From Ptiloglossa arizonensis (Eukaryota; Arthropoda; Insecta; Hymenoptera; Colletidae): a stretch of DNA of 64,000 nucleotides. Positions 1 to 11,340 of the stretch are shown here, piece by piece. Both the position numbers and the translations under genes were made by a program. Location: NCBI RefSeq assembly GCF_051014685.1, contig NW_027478966.1, positions 62,001 to 126,000 on the forward strand, given 5' to 3'. The notes under the pieces are model-generated. The model saw only the letters and a program-made list of their open reading frames with translations. It was not told where the DNA came from and searched no databases. Within the stretch, counting starts at the first letter, position 1. Each line of letters opens with the position of its first letter.

Positions 1-594
1 TTATTCGTTTCAAGCATCAGAACTGCGCAAATTTTGAGTTTCTCAAGCGTTTCTTACCTTCAAACTGCCATATCTCGCGAACGGATTGACCGATCCGCAA
101 AATTTCTGTTGCATCTGAAAGTAGAAACTCGACCGATTACAACGGTATGCGCCCTTTTCCCCTAGGCCGTTCTAGTTATTCGTTTCAAGCATCAGAACTG
201 CGCAAATTTTGATTTTCTCAAGCGTTTCTTACCTCCAAACTGCCATATCCCGCGAACGGATTGACCAATCCGCAAAATTTCTGTTGCATCTGAAAGTAGA
301 AACTCGCCCGATTACAACGGTATGCGCACTTTTCCCCTAGGCCGTTATAGTCATTCGTTTCGAGCATCAGAACTGCGAAAATTTCGAGTTTCTCAAGCGT
401 TTCTTATCTCCAAACTGCCATGTCTCGCGAACGGATTGATCAATCCGCAAAATTTCTGTTGCTTCTGAAAGTAGAAACTCGCCCGATTACAACGGTATGC
501 GTACTTCTCCCCTAGGCCGTTCTAGTCATTCGTTTCGAGCATCAGAACAGAGAAAATTTTGAGTTTCTCAAGCGTTTCTTATCTCCAAACTGCC
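1..594 (+). repeat. HOR segment, copy of 1401-1994 (8-monomer offset)
   Basis: The first 594 bases match 1401-1994 at an offset of exactly 1,400 bp (8 monomers). The only difference I noticed is at position 250 (tatcccgcg against tatctcgcg). The two diverge at about 595, where this copy has gccacatctcgcgaacggatcg and the other has the palindrome class. The first part matches 3851 onward again at +2,450 bp from 1401, so this segment belongs to an 8-mer/14-mer HOR family that continues left of the window. Confidence 0.85.
432..447. other. 16-bp perfect palindrome in the monomer (example site)
   Basis: At this example the monomer reads cggattgatcaatccg, which equals its own reverse complement over 16 bases. 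The same perfect form recurs in many monomers, for example at 1307-1322. Other monomers carry degraded forms at the same phase (87-102): cggattgaccaatccg has one central pair mismatched, while cggattgaccgatccg and cggaacgatcaatccg have more. The element sits directly after the near-invariant tctcgcgaac. Dyad symmetry is a known feature of many centromeric satellites. Whether a protein binds here, or whether it forms a cruciform, cannot be told from sequence. Confidence 0.85.
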
Positions 595-799
595 ACATCT
601 CGCGAACGGATCGACCAATCCGCAAAATTTCTGTTGCATCTGAAAGTAGAAACTCGCCCGATTTCAACGGTATGTGTAGTTTTCCCCTAGGCCGTTCCAG
701 TTATTCGTTTCGAGCATCAGAACTGCGAAAATTTTAAGTTTCTCAAGCGTTTCTTACCTCCAAACTGCCATATCTCGCGAACGGATTGACCGATCCGCA

Positions 800-3725
800 A
801 AATTTCTGTTGCATCTTAAAGTAGAAACTCGCCCGATTACAATGGTATGCCCACTTTTCCCCTAGGCCGTTCTAGTTATTCGTTTCGAGCATCAGAACTG
901 CGAAAATTTTGAGTTTCTCAAGCGTTTCTTACATCCAAACGGCCATATCTCGCGAACGGATTGACCAATCCGCAAAATTTCTGTTGCATTTGAAAGTAGA
1001 AACTCGCCCGATTACAACGGTATGCGCACTTTTCCCCTGGGCCGTTCTAGTTATTCGTTTCGAGCATCAGAACTGCGAAAATTTTGAGTTTCTAAAGCGT
1101 TTCTTATCTCCAAACTGCCATGTCTCGCGAACGGATTGGTCAATCCGCAAAATTTCTGTTGCTTGTGAAAGTAGAAACTCGCCCGATTACAACGGTATGC
1201 GTACTTCTCCCCTAGGCCGTTCTAGTCATTCGTTTCGAGCATCAGAACTGCGAAAATTTTGAGTTTCTCAAGCGTTTCTTATCTCCAAACTGCCATATCT
1301 CGCGAACGGATTGATCAATCCGCAAAATTTCTGTTGCGTCTGAAAGTAGACACTCGCCCGATTACAACCGTATGCGGACTTTTCCCCTAGGCGGTTCTAG
1401 TTATTCGTTTCAAGCATCAGAACTGCGCAAATTTTGAGTTTCTCAAGCGTTTCTTACCTTCAAACTGCCATATCTCGCGAACGGATTGACCGATCCGCAA
1501 AATTTCTGTTGCATCTGAAAGTAGAAACTCGACCGATTACAACGGTATGCGCCCTTTTCCCCTAGGCCGTTCTAGTTATTCGTTTCAAGCATCAGAACTG
1601 CGCAAATTTTGATTTTCTCAAGCGTTTCTTACCTCCAAACTGCCATATCTCGCGAACGGATTGACCAATCCGCAAAATTTCTGTTGCATCTGAAAGTAGA
1701 AACTCGCCCGATTACAACGGTATGCGCACTTTTCCCCTAGGCCGTTATAGTCATTCGTTTCGAGCATCAGAACTGCGAAAATTTCGAGTTTCTCAAGCGT
1801 TTCTTATCTCCAAACTGCCATGTCTCGCGAACGGATTGATCAATCCGCAAAATTTCTGTTGCTTCTGAAAGTAGAAACTCGCCCGATTACAACGGTATGC
1901 GTACTTCTCCCCTAGGCCGTTCTAGTCATTCGTTTCGAGCATCAGAACAGAGAAAATTTTGAGTTTCTCAAGCGTTTCTTATCTCCAAACTGCCATATCT
2001 CGCGAACGGATTGATCAATCCGCAAAATTGCTGTTGCATCTGAAAGTAGACACTCGCCCGATTACAACGGTATACCCACTTTTCCCCTAGGCCGTTCTAG
2101 TTATTCGCTTCAAGCATCAGAACTGCGCAAATTTTGAGTTTCTCAAGCGTTTCTTACCTTCAAACTGCATTACCTCGCGAACGGAACGATCAATCCGCAA
2201 AATTTCTGTTGCATCTGAAAGTAGACACTCGCCCGATTACAACGGTATGCGTACTTCTCCCCTAGGCCGTTCTAGTCATTCGTTTCGAGCATCAGAACTG
2301 CGAAAATTTCGAGTTTCTCAAGCGTTTCTTGCATCCAAACTGCCATATCTCGCGAACGGATTGACCGATCCGCAAAATTTCTGTTGCATCTTAAAGTAGA
2401 AACTCGCCCGATTACAACGGTATGCCCACTTTTCCCCTACGCCGTTCTAGTTACTCGTTTCTAGCATCAGAACTGCGAAAATTTTGAGTTTCTCAAGCGT
2501 TTCTTACCTCCAAAATGCCATATCTCGCGAACGAATTGACCAAACCGCAAAATTTCTGTTGCATCTGAAAGTAGAAACTCGCCCGATTACAACGGTAGGT
2601 GTAGTTTTCCCCTAGGACGTTCCAGTTATTCGTTTCGAGCATCAGAACTGCCAAAATTTTCAGTTTCTCAAGCGTTTCTTACATCCAAACTGCCATATCT
2701 CGCGAACGGATTGACCAATCCGCAAAATTTCTGTTGCATCTGAAAGTAGAAACTCGCCCGATTACAACGGTATGCCCACTTTTCCCCTAGGCCGTTCTAG
2801 TTATTCGTTTCAAGCATCAGAACTGCGCAAGTTTTGAGTTTCTCAAGCGTTTCTTACCTTCAAACTGCCATACCTCGCGAACGGAACGATCAATCCGCAA
2901 AATTTCTGTTGCATCTGAAAGTAGACACTCGCCCGATTACAACGGTATGCGTACTTCTCCCCTAGGCCGTTCTAGTCATTCGTTTCGAGCATCAGAACTG
3001 CGAAAATTTCGAGTTTCTCAAGCGTTTCTTATCTCCAAACTGCCATATCTCGCGAACGGATTGATCAATCCGCAAAATTTCTGTTGCTTCTGAAAGTAGA
3101 AACTCGCCCGATTACAACGGTATGCGTACTTCTCCCCTAGGCCGTTCTAGTCATTCGTTTCGAGCATCAGAACAGCGAAAATTTTGAGTTTCTCAAGCGT
3201 TTCTTATCTCCAAACTGCCATATCTCGCGAACGGATTGATCAATCCGCAAAATTTCTGTTGCATCTGAAAGTAGACACTCGCCCGATTACAGCGGTATGC
3301 GTACTTCTCCCCTAGGCCGTTCTAGTCATTCGTTTCGAGCCTCAGAACAGCGAAAATTTTGAGTGTCTCAAGCGTTTGTTATCTCCAAACTGCCATATCT
3401 CGCGAACGGATTGATCAATCCGCAAAATTTCTGTTGCAACTGAAAGTAGAAACTCGCCCGATTACAACGGTATGCGTACTTTTCCCCTAGCCCGTTCTAG
3501 TTACTCGTTTCGAGCATCAGAACTGCGAAAATTTCGAGTTTCTCATGCGTTTCTTGCATCCAAACTGCCATATCTCGCGAACGGATTGACCGATCCGCAA
3601 AATTTCTGTTGCATCTTAAAGTAGAAACTCGCCCGATTACAACGGTATGCCCACTTTTCCCCTAGGCGGTTCTAGTTATTCGTTTCAAGCATCAGAACTG
3701 CGCAAATTTTGAGTTTCTCAAGCGT
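800..3725 (+). repeat. HOR block, near-identical to 17064-19989
   Basis: Distinctive variants occur in the same order at a constant offset of 16,264 bp (93 monomers less 11 deleted bases). Examples are ttattcgcttcaag at 2101 and 18365, tctcatgcg at 3541 and 19805, the monomer starting ttgagtttctc at 909 and 17173, and cgtatgcggac at about 1371 and 17635. Only scattered single-base differences are visible, for example gccgttatag (1741 area) against gccgttctag, and ctgggccg (about 1037) against ctaggccg. The match begins near 770-850 and ends at about 3730, where the left copy has tatctcc and the right has tacattc. Confidence 0.85.
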
Positions 3726-4115
3726 TTCTTATCTCCAAACTGCCATATCTCGCGAACGGATTGATCAATCCGCAAAATTTCTGTTGCGTCTGAAAGTAGA
3801 CACTCGCCCGATTACAACCGTATGCGGACTTTTCCCCTAGGCGGTTCTAGTTATTCGTTTCAAGCATCAGAACTGCGCAAATTTTGAGTTTCTCAAGCGT
3901 TTCTTACCTTCAAACTGCCATATCTCGCGAACGGATTGACCGATCCGCAAAATTTCTGTTGCATCTGAAAGTAGAAACTCGACCGATTACAACGGTATGC
4001 GCCCTTTTCCCCTAGGCCGTTCTAGTTATTCGTTTCAAGCATCAGAACTGCGCAAATTTTGATTTTCTCAAGCGTTTCTTACCTCCAAACTGCCATATCT
4101 CGCGAACGGATTGAT
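1260..4115 (+). repeat. 14-monomer (2,450-bp) HOR step
   Basis: The segment 1260-1665 recurs at 3710-4115, exactly 14 monomers later. Both copies contain the rare monomer type with gttgcgtctgaaag followed by accgtatgcggac, and then a monomer with ctcgaccgatt. That rare type serves as a tracer: its tgcgg lies at 1373, 3823, 6095, 7669, 11341, 14489 and 17637. After 4115 the copies diverge at the dyad (gatc against gacc). Confidence 0.75.
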
Positions 4116-5950
4116 CAATCCGCAAAATTTCTGTTGCATCTGAAAGTAGACACTCGCCCGATTACAACGGTACGCGTACTTCTCCCCTAGGCCGTTCTAG
4201 TCAATCGTTTCGAGCATTGAACTGCGAAAATTTTGAGTTTCTCAAGCGTTTCTTACCTCCAAACTGCCATATCTCGCGAACGGATTGACCAATCCGCAAA
4301 ATTTCTGTTGCATCTGAAAGTAGAAACTCGCCCGATTACAACGGTATGCGTACTTTTCCCCTAGGCCGTTCTAATTACTCGTTTCTAGCATCAGAACTGC
4401 GAAAATTTCGAGTTTCTCAAGCGTTTCTTACATCCAAACTGCCATATCTCGCGAACGGATTGACCGATCCGCAAAATTTCTGTTGCATCTGAAAGTAGAA
4501 ACTCGCCCGACTACAACGGTATGCGCACTTTTCCCCTTGGCCGTTCTAGTTATTCGTTTCAAGCATCAGAACTGCCAAATTTTGAGTTTCTCAAGCGTTT
4601 CTTACCTCCAAACTGCCATATCTCGCGAACGGATTGACCAATCCGCAAAATTTCTGTTGCATCTGAAAGTAGAAACTCGCCCGATTACAACGGTATGCCC
4701 ACTTTTCCCCTAGGCCGTTCTAGTTATTCGTTTCAAGCATCAGAACTGCGGAAATTTTTAGTTTCTCAAGCGTTTCTTACCTTCAAACTGCCATATCTCG
4801 GGAACGGAACGATCAATCCGCAAAATTTCTGTTGCATCTGAAAGTAGACACTCGCCCGATTACAAGGGTATGCGTACTTCTCCCCTAGGCCGTTCTAGTC
4901 ATACGTTTCGAGCATCAGAACTGCGAAAATTTCGAGTTTCTCAAGCGTTTCTTACATCCAAACGGCCATATCTCGCGAACGGATTGACCAACCCGCAAAA
5001 TTTCTGTTGCATCTGAAAGTAGAAACTCGCCCGATTACAACGGTATGCCCACTTTTCCCCTAGGCCGTTCAAGTTATTCGTTTCAAGCATCAGAACTGCA
5101 CAAATTTTGTGTTTCTCAAGCGTTTCTTACCTTCAAACTGCCATATCTCGCGAACGGAACGACCAATCCTCAAAATTTCTGTTGCATCTGAAAGTAGACA
5201 CTCGCCCGATTACAACGGTATGCGTACTTCTCCTCTAGGCCGTTCTAGTCATTCGTTTCGAGCATCAGAACTGCGAAAATTTCGAGTTTCTCAAGCGTTT
5301 CTTGCATCCAAACTGCCATATCTCGCGAACGGATTGACCGATCCGCAAAATTTCTGTTGCATCTGAAAGTAGAAACTCGCCCGACTACAACGGTATGCGC
5401 ACTTTTCCCCTTGGCCGTTCTAGTTATTCGTTTCAAGCATCAGAACTGCCAAATTTTGAGTTTCTCAAGCGTTTCTTACCTCCAAACTGCCATATCTCGC
5501 GAACGGATTGACCAATCCGCAAAATTTCTGTTGCATCTGAAAGTAGAAACTCGCCCGATTACAACGGTATGCGTACTTTTCCACTAGGCCGTTCTAGTTA
5601 CTCATTTCTAGCATCAGAACTGCGAAAATTTCGAGTTTCTCAAGCGTTTCTTACATCCAAACTGCCATATCTCGCGAACGGATTGACCAATCCGCAAAAT
5701 TTCTGTTGCATCTGAAAGTAGACACTCGCCCGATTACAACGGTATGCCCACTTTTCCCCTAGGCCGTTCTAGTTATTCGTTTCAAGCATCAGAACTGCGC
5801 AAATTTTTAGTTTCTCAAGCGTTTCTTACCTTCAAACTGCCATATCTCGGGAACGGAACGATCAATCCGCAAAATTTCTGTTGCATCTGAAAGTAGACAC
5901 TCGCCCGATTACAACGGTATGCGTACTTCTCCCCTAGGCCGTTCTAGTCA
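4116..5950 (+). repeat. Satellite monomers, mosaic segment with 10-mer copy of 6339-7319
   Basis: From about 4590 to 5570 this stretch matches 6339-7319 at 1,749 bp (10 monomers, one base short because of a 174-bp monomer). Around 4141-4510 it also matches 12184-12553, including the rare tacgcgtac at 4171 and 12214 and a one-base-shorter gcattgaac at about 4216 and 12258. From about 5090 to 6453 it matches 10336-11699 at offset 5,246 (30 monomers less 4 bases). Blocks with different partners overlap in a few hundred bases, which is the signature of repeated unequal exchange or conversion. Confidence 0.75.
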
Positions 5951-8900
5951 TTCGTTTCGAGCATCAGAACTGCGAAAATTTTGAGTTTCTCAAGCGTTTC
6001 TTATCTCCAAACTGCCATATCTCGCGAACGGATTGATCAATCCGCAAAATTTCTGTTGCGTCTGAAAGTAGACACTCGCCCGATTACAACCGTATGCGGA
6101 CTTTTCCCCTAGGCGGTTCTAGTTATTCGTTTCAAGCATCAGAACTGCGCAAATTTTGAGTTTCTCAAGCGTTTCTTACCTTCAAACTGCCATATCTCGC
6201 GAACGGATTGACCGATCCGCAAAATTTCTGTTGCATCTGAAAGTAGAAACTCGCCCGATTACAACGGTATGCGCCCTTTTCCCCTAGGCCGTTCTAGTTA
6301 TTCGTTTCAAGCATCAGAACTGCGCAAATTTTGATTTTCTCAAGCGTTTCTTACCTCCAAACTGCCATATCTCGCGAACGGATTGACCAATCCGCAAAAT
6401 TTCTGTTGCATCTGAAAGTAGAAACTCGCCCGATTACAACGGTATGCCCACTTTTCCCCTAGGCCGTTCTAGTTATTCGTTTCAAGCATCAGAACTGCGG
6501 AAATTTTTAGTTTCTCAAGCGTTTCTTACCTTCAAACTGCCATATCTCGGGAACGGAACGATCAATCCGCAAAATTTCTGTTGCATCTGAAAGTAGACAC
6601 TCGCCCGATTACAACGGTATGCGTACTTCTCCCCTAGGCCGTTCTAGTCATACGTTTCGAGCATCAGAACTGCGAAAATTTCGAGTTTCTCAAGCGTTTC
6701 TTACATCCAAACGGCCATATCTCGCGAACGGATTGACCAACCCGCAAAATTTCTGTTGCATCTGAAAGTAGAAACTCGCCCGATTACAACGGTATGCCCA
6801 CTTTTCCCCTAGGCCGTTCAAGTTATTCGTTTCAAGCATCAGAACTGCACAAATTTTGTGTTTCTCAAGCGTTTCTTACCTTCAAACTGCCATATCTCGC
6901 GAACGGAACGATCAATCCTCAAAATTTCTGTTGCATCTGAAAGTAGACACTCGCCCGATTACAACGGTATGCGTACTTCTCCTCTAGGCCGTTCTAGTCA
7001 TTCGTTTCGAGCATCAGAACTGCGAAAATTTCGAGTTTCTCAAGCGTTTCTTGCATCCAAACTGCCATATCTCGCGAACGGATTGACCGATCCGCAAAAT
7101 TTCTGTTGCATCTGAAAGTAGAAACTCGCCCGACTACAACGGTATGCGCACTTTTCCCCTTGGCCGTTCTAGTTATTCGTTTCAAGCATCAGAACTGCCA
7201 AATTTTGAGTTTCTCAAGCGTTTCTTACCTCCAAACTGCCATATCTCGCGAACGGATTGACCAATCCGCAAAATTTCTGTTGCATCTGAAAGTAGAAACT
7301 CGCCCGATTACAACGGTATGCCCACTTTTCCCCTAGGCCGTTCTAGTTATTCGTTTCAAGCATCAGAACTGCGGAAATTTTTAGTTTCTCAAGCGTTTCT
7401 TACCTTCAAACTGCCATATCTCGGGAACGGAACGATCAATCCGCAAAATTTCTGTTGCATCTGAAAGTAGACACTCGCCCGATTACAAGGGTATGCGTAC
7501 TTCTCCCCTAGGCCGTTCTAGTCATACGTTTCGAGCATCAGAACTGCGAAAATTTTGAGTTTCTCAAGCGTTTCTTATCTCCAAACTGCCATATCTCGCG
7601 AACGGATTGATCAATCCGCAAAATTTCTGTTGCGTCTGAAAGTAGACACTCGCCCGATTACAACCGTATGCGGACTTTTCCCCTAGGCGGTTCTAGTTAT
7701 TCGTTTCAAGCATCAGAACTGCGCAAATTTTGAGTTTCTCAAGCGTTTCTTACCTTCAAACTGCCATATCTCGCGAACGGATTGACCGATCCGCAAAATT
7801 TCTGTTGCATCTGAAAGTAGAAACTCGCCCGATTACAACGGTATGCGCCCTTTTCCCCTAGGCCGTTCTAGTTATTCGTTTCAAGCATCAGAACTGCGCA
7901 AATTTTGATTTTCTCAAGCGTTTCTTACCTCCAAACTGCCATATCTCGCGAACGGATTGACCAATCCGCAAAATTTCTGTTGCATCTGAAAGTAGAAACT
8001 CGCCCGATTACAACGGTATGCCCACTTTTCCCCTAGGCCGTTCTAGTTATTCGTTTCAAGCATCAGAACTGCGGAAATTTTTAGTTTCTCAAGCGTTTCT
8101 TACCTTCAAACTGCCATATCTCGGGAACGGAACGATCAATCCGCAAAATTTCTGTTGCATCTGAAAGTAGACACTCGCCCGATTACAACGGTATGCGTAC
8201 TTCTCCCCTAGGCCGTTCTAGTCATACGTTTCGAGCATCAGAACTGCGAAAATTTCGAGTTTCTCAAGCGTTTCTTACATCCAAACGGCCATATCTCGCG
8301 AACGGATTGACCAACCCGCAAAATTTCTGTTGCATCTGAAAGTAGAAACTCGCCCGATTACAACGGTATGCCCACTTTTCCCCTAGGCCGTTCAAGTTAT
8401 TCGTTTCAAGCATCAGAACTGCACAAATTTTGTGTTTCTCAAGCGTTTCTTACCTTCAAACTGCCATATCTCGCGAACGGAACGATCAATCCTCAAAATT
8501 TCTGTTGCATCTGAAAGTAGACACTCGCCCGATTACAACGGTATGCGTACTTCTCCTCTAGGCCGTTCTAGTCATTCGTTTCGAGCATCAGAACTGCGAA
8601 AATTTCGAGTTTCTCAAGCGTTTCTTGCATCCAAACTGCCATATCTCGCGAACGGATTGACCGATCCGCAAAATTTCTGTTGCATCTGAAAGTAGAAACT
8701 CGCCCGACTACAACGGTATGCGCACTTTTCCCCTTGGCCGTTCTAGTTATTCGTTTCAAGCATCAGAACTGCCAAATTTTGAGTTTCTCAAGCGTTTCTT
8801 ACCTCCAAACTGCCATATCTCGCGAACGGATTGACCAATCCGCAAAATTTCTGTTGCATCTGAAAGTAGAAACTCGCCCGATTACAACGGTATGCCCACT

Positions 8901-9124
8901 TTTCCCCTAGGCCGTTCTAGTTATTCGTTTCAAGCATCAGAACTGCGGAAATTTTTAGTTTCTCAAGCGTTTCTTACCTTCAAACTGCCATATCTCGGGA
9001 ACGGAACGATCAATCCGCAAAATTTCTGTTGCATCTGAAAGTAGACACTCGCCCGATTACAAGGGTATGCGTACTTCTCCCCTAGGCCGTTCTAGTCATA
9101 CGTTTCGAGCATCAGAACTGCGAA
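5951..9124 (+). repeat. Tandem 9-monomer HOR (about 1,574 bp, two copies)
   Basis: 5951-7550 and 7525-9124 match at an offset of 1,574 bp, so this is two adjacent 9-mer units. Shared markers include accgtatgcggac (tgcgg at 6095 and 7669), actgcggaaatttttag, cactcgcccg with tctcgggaac, and the 174-bp monomer with actgccaaattttg (about 7195 and 8769). The second unit ends where tttcgag replaces ttttgag near 9124. One visible difference is caacgg against caaggg before tatgcgtac in some sub-copies. Confidence 0.8.
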
Positions 9125-9792
9125 AATTTCGAGTTTCTCAAGCGTTTCTTACATCCAAACGGCCATATCTCGCGAACGGATTGACCAACCCGCAAAATTT
9201 CTGTTGCATCTGAAAGTAGAAACTCGCCCGATTACAACGGTATGCCCACTTTTCCCCTAGGCCGTTCAAGTTATTCGTTTCAAGCATCAGAACTGCACAA
9301 ATTTTGTGTTTCTCAAGCGTTTCTTACCTTCAAACTGCCATATCTCGCGAACGGAACGATCAATCCTCAAAATTTCTGTTGCATCTGAAAGTAGAAACTC
9401 GCCCGATTACAACGGTATGCCCACTTTTCCCCTAGGCCGTTCTAGTTATTCGTTTCAAGCATCAGAACTGCGGAAATTTTTAGTTTCTCAAGCGTTTCTT
9501 ACCTTCAAACTGCCATATCTCGGGAACGGAACGATCAATCCGCAAAATTTCTGTTGCATCTGAAAGTAGACACTCGCCCGATTACAAGGGTATGCGTACT
9601 TCTCCCCTAGGCCGTTCTAGTCATACGTTTCGAGCATCAGAACTGCGAAAATTTCGAGTTTCTCAAGCGTTTCTTACATCCAAACGGCCATATCTCGCGA
9701 ACGGATTGACCAACCCGCAAAATTTCTGTTGCATCTGAAAGTAGAAACTCGCCCGATTACAACGGTATGCCCACTTTTCCCCTAGGCCGTTC

Positions 9793-10814
9793 AAGTTATT
9801 CGTTTCAAGCATCAGAACTGCACAAATTTTGTGTTTCTCAAGCGTTTCTTACCTTCAAACTGCCATATCTCGCGAACGGAACGATCAATCCTCAAAATTT
9901 CTGTTGCATCTGAAAGTAGACACTCGCCCGATTACAACGGTATGCGTACTTCTCCTCTAGGCCGTTCTAGTCATTCGTTTCGAGCATCAGAACTGCGAAA
10001 ATTTCGAGTTTCTCAAGCGTTTCTTGCATCCAAACTGCCATATCTCGCGAACGGATTGACCGATCCGCAAAATTTCTGTTGCATCTGAAAGTAGAAACTC
10101 GCCCGACTACAACGGTATGCGCACTTTTCCCCTTGGCCGTTCTAGTTATTCGTTTCAAGCATCAGAACTGCCAAATTTTGAGTTTCTCAAGCGTTTCTTA
10201 CCTCCAAACTGCCATATCTCGCGAACGGATTGACCAATCCGCAAAATTTCTGTTGCATCTGAAAGTAGAAACTCGCCCGATTACAACGGTATGCCCACTT
10301 TTCCCCTAGGCCGTTCTAGTTATTCGTTTCAAGCATCAGAACTGCACAAATTTTGTGTTTCTCAAGCGTTTCTTACCTTCAAACTGCCATATCTCGCGAA
10401 CGGAACGATCAATCCTCAAAATTTCTGTTGCATCTGAAAGTAGACACTCGCCCGATTACAACGGTATGCGTACTTCTCCTCTAGGCCGTTCTAGTCATTC
10501 GTTTCGAGCATCAGAACTGCGAAAATTTCGAGTTTCTCAAGCGTTTCTTGCATCCAAACTGCCATATCTCGCGAACGGATTGACCGATCCGCAAAATTTC
10601 TGTTGCATCTGAAAGTAGAAACTCGCCCGACTACAACGGTATGCGCACTTTTCCCCTTGGCCGTTCTAGTTATTCGTTTCAAGCATCAGAACTGCCAAAT
10701 TTTGAGTTTCTCAAGCGTTTCTTACCTCCAAACTGCCATATCTCGCGAACGGATTGACCAATCCGCAAAATTTCTGTTGCATCTGAAAGTAGAAACTCGC
10801 CCGATTACAACGGT
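9793..10814 (+). repeat. Tandem 3-monomer HOR (524 bp, two copies)
   Basis: 9793-10290 and 10317-10814 match at 524 bp, three monomers with one short by a base. Each unit carries actgcacaaattttgtg, a tcctctagg variant of the usual cccctagg, and cgactacaacgg followed by ccccttgg. The copies part where one reads atgcccac and the other atgcgtac. The preceding stretch 9125-9792 is made of the same monomer types at 525-bp and 874-bp offsets from neighbours. Confidence 0.8.
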
Positions 10815-11340
10815 ATGCGTACTTTTCCACTAGGCCGTTCTAGTTACTCATTTCTAGCATCAGAACTGCGAAAATTTCGAGTTTCTCAAGCGTTTCTTAC
10901 ATCCAAACTGCCATATCTCGCGAACGGATTGACCAATCCGCAAAATTTCTGTTGCATCTGAAAGTAGACACTCGCCCGATAACAACGGTATGCCCACTTT
11001 TCCCCTAGGCCGTTCTAGTTATTCGTTTCAAGCATCAGAACTGCGCAAATTTTTAGTTTCTCAAGCGTTTCTTACCTTCAAACTGCCATATCTCGGGAAC
11101 GGAACGATCAATCCGCAAAATTTCTGTTGCATCTGAAAGTAGACACTCGCCCGATTACAACGGTATGCGTACTTCTCCCCTAGGCCGTTCTAGTCATTCG
11201 TTTCGAGCATCAGAACTGCGAAAATTTTGAGTTTCTCAAGCGTTTCTTATCTCCAAACTGCCATATCTCGCGAACGGATTGATCAATCCGCAAAATTTCT
11301 GTTGCGTCTGAAAGTAGACACTCGCCCGATTACAACCGTA

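Noticed and set aside
181..197. Possible CENP-B box: attcgtttcaagcatca
   Set aside because: It matches TTCG, the central A and the first C of the core motif, but lacks the GGG of CGGG. In many monomers the central A is also G.
909..1262. Open frame of 117 codons, also at 14025, with relatives throughout the window (76-144 codons)
   Set aside because: They are one monomer read in different frames, start at non-ATG codons (mostly TTG) and change only with monomer variants. There is no upstream signal, no codon bias and no protein family resemblance.
5245..5436. Repeated minus-strand open frame of 63 codons (also at 6994, 8568, 9967, 10491, 13114, 16262)
   Set aside because: It recurs only because the same monomers were copied in HOR blocks; it is the complement of the satellite and has no gene features.
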